Shown here: piece after piece, positions 5,362 to 5,530 of the stretch
Position numbering within the stretch: the first letter of the stretch is position 1
Layout of the letters: the number at the start of each line of letters is the position of its first letter
NCBI GenBank assembly: GCA_902766845.1
Contig: CACXFD010000130.1
Coordinates: 1-5,530, forward strand
From: an uncultured Lachnospiraceae bacterium
GTDB taxonomy: Bacteria; Bacillota; Clostridia; Lachnospirales; Lachnospiraceae
Reading direction: 5' to 3'
DNA length: 5,530 bases
Program-made: the position numbers and the translations under genes
The notes under the pieces: generated by a model
Seen by the model: only the letters and a program-made list of their open reading frames with translations
Databases searched by the model: none
What the model was told of the DNA's origin: nothing

Positions 5362-5530
5362 TTACTTGCGCTTGTTCGTCAGGATCTTGATCCCGCGCTT
5401 CGCAACGTACGGCAGTATGGCTTTGAGCTTGCCTTCCTCACCCGTGAACATGCGCGTGTTCTGCGGGAAGTCGCGGCGCAGATGGATCGCGTCGAATTCG
5501 CAGCGCGTCGTGCACAGGCCGCAGCCGATG
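5362..5530 (-). CDS. 4Fe-4S binding protein, C-terminal part (partial)
   Basis: The last 55 codons of a gene that enters from the right edge, ending at TAA (5364-5362). The visible part starts with IGCGLCTTRCEFDAIHL, which carries three cysteines of a CxxCxxCxxxC ferredoxin-type 4Fe-4S cluster; the first cysteine would be the next residue outside the window. The proline usual after the last cysteine is replaced by Glu. The tail of about 38 residues is basic (ending LTNKRK) and includes ILPYVAKRGIKI. Such an ending is familiar from C-terminal iron-sulfur modules of FAD-dependent pyridine nucleotide-disulfide oxidoreductases in Clostridia, so the whole protein may be one of these; this is inference from the tail only. 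Its terminator lies immediately downstream. Confidence 0.8.
   Translation of the reverse strand, partial: IGCGLCTTRCEFDAIHLRRDFPQNTRMFTGEEGKLKAILPYVAKRGIKILTNKRK

Overview
The window looks like chromosomal DNA of a GC-rich, low-synteny member of the Clostridia, probably a gut or rumen Lachnospiraceae- or Oscillospiraceae-type bacterium. This is an inference. The supporting signs are strong GGAGG-type ribosome sites, sigma-A-type promoters standing out as AT-rich islands, a signal-anchored SH3/SleB-type wall hydrolase with a KPTEAP-like linker, a short fructose-6-phosphate-aldolase-type transaldolase, and a CxGCGLCxxxC iron-sulfur tail typical of anaerobes. I see no transposase, integrase, phage gene, CRISPR array, tRNA or rRNA.

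Layout, left to right. (1) 16-729 (+): PHP-family metal-dependent phosphoesterase, closed by a strong intrinsic terminator (762-801). (2) 903-1595 (-): fructose-6-phosphate aldolase-type transaldolase, read from a near-consensus promoter at 1654-1682 through a short structured leader. (3) 1822-2709 (+): COG1092-type rRNA methyltransferase-like protein with an extended -10 promoter at 1757-1785. It is followed after 31 bases, with no convincing terminator, by (4) 2741-4204 (+): membrane-anchored cell-wall hydrolase with two SH3 domains, a Pro/Glu/Lys linker and a SleB-like catalytic domain. (5) 4236-4277: a 19-bp hairpin serving as a terminator for the two converging transcription units. (6) 4411-5208 (-): methyltransferase with an N-terminal transmembrane hairpin, overlapping by ATGA with (7) 4304-4414 (-), a 36-codon mnmA remnant. 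(8) 5362-5530 (-): the C-terminal end of a 4Fe-4S protein running off the right edge, followed by its own hairpin terminator (5302-5329).

The most notable item is the mnmA remnant. It joins, in frame, the first ~17 residues of the tRNA 2-thiouridylase (PP-loop SGGVDSS) to its last ~19 residues (YDGDEVLGGGTI), so almost the whole enzyme is missing while the start codon, stop codon and terminator are intact. This may be a genuine internal deletion or an assembly collapse; the window alone cannot decide.

The genes do not form one pathway. They are mostly independent housekeeping units (sugar-phosphate metabolism, RNA modification, wall remodelling, redox). I found no convincing new multi-gene system. 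Besides the mnmA scar, the points worth attention are a 15-base hairpin sequence found in the leaders of both the aldolase and the wall hydrolase, and an uncertain start for the hydrolase.
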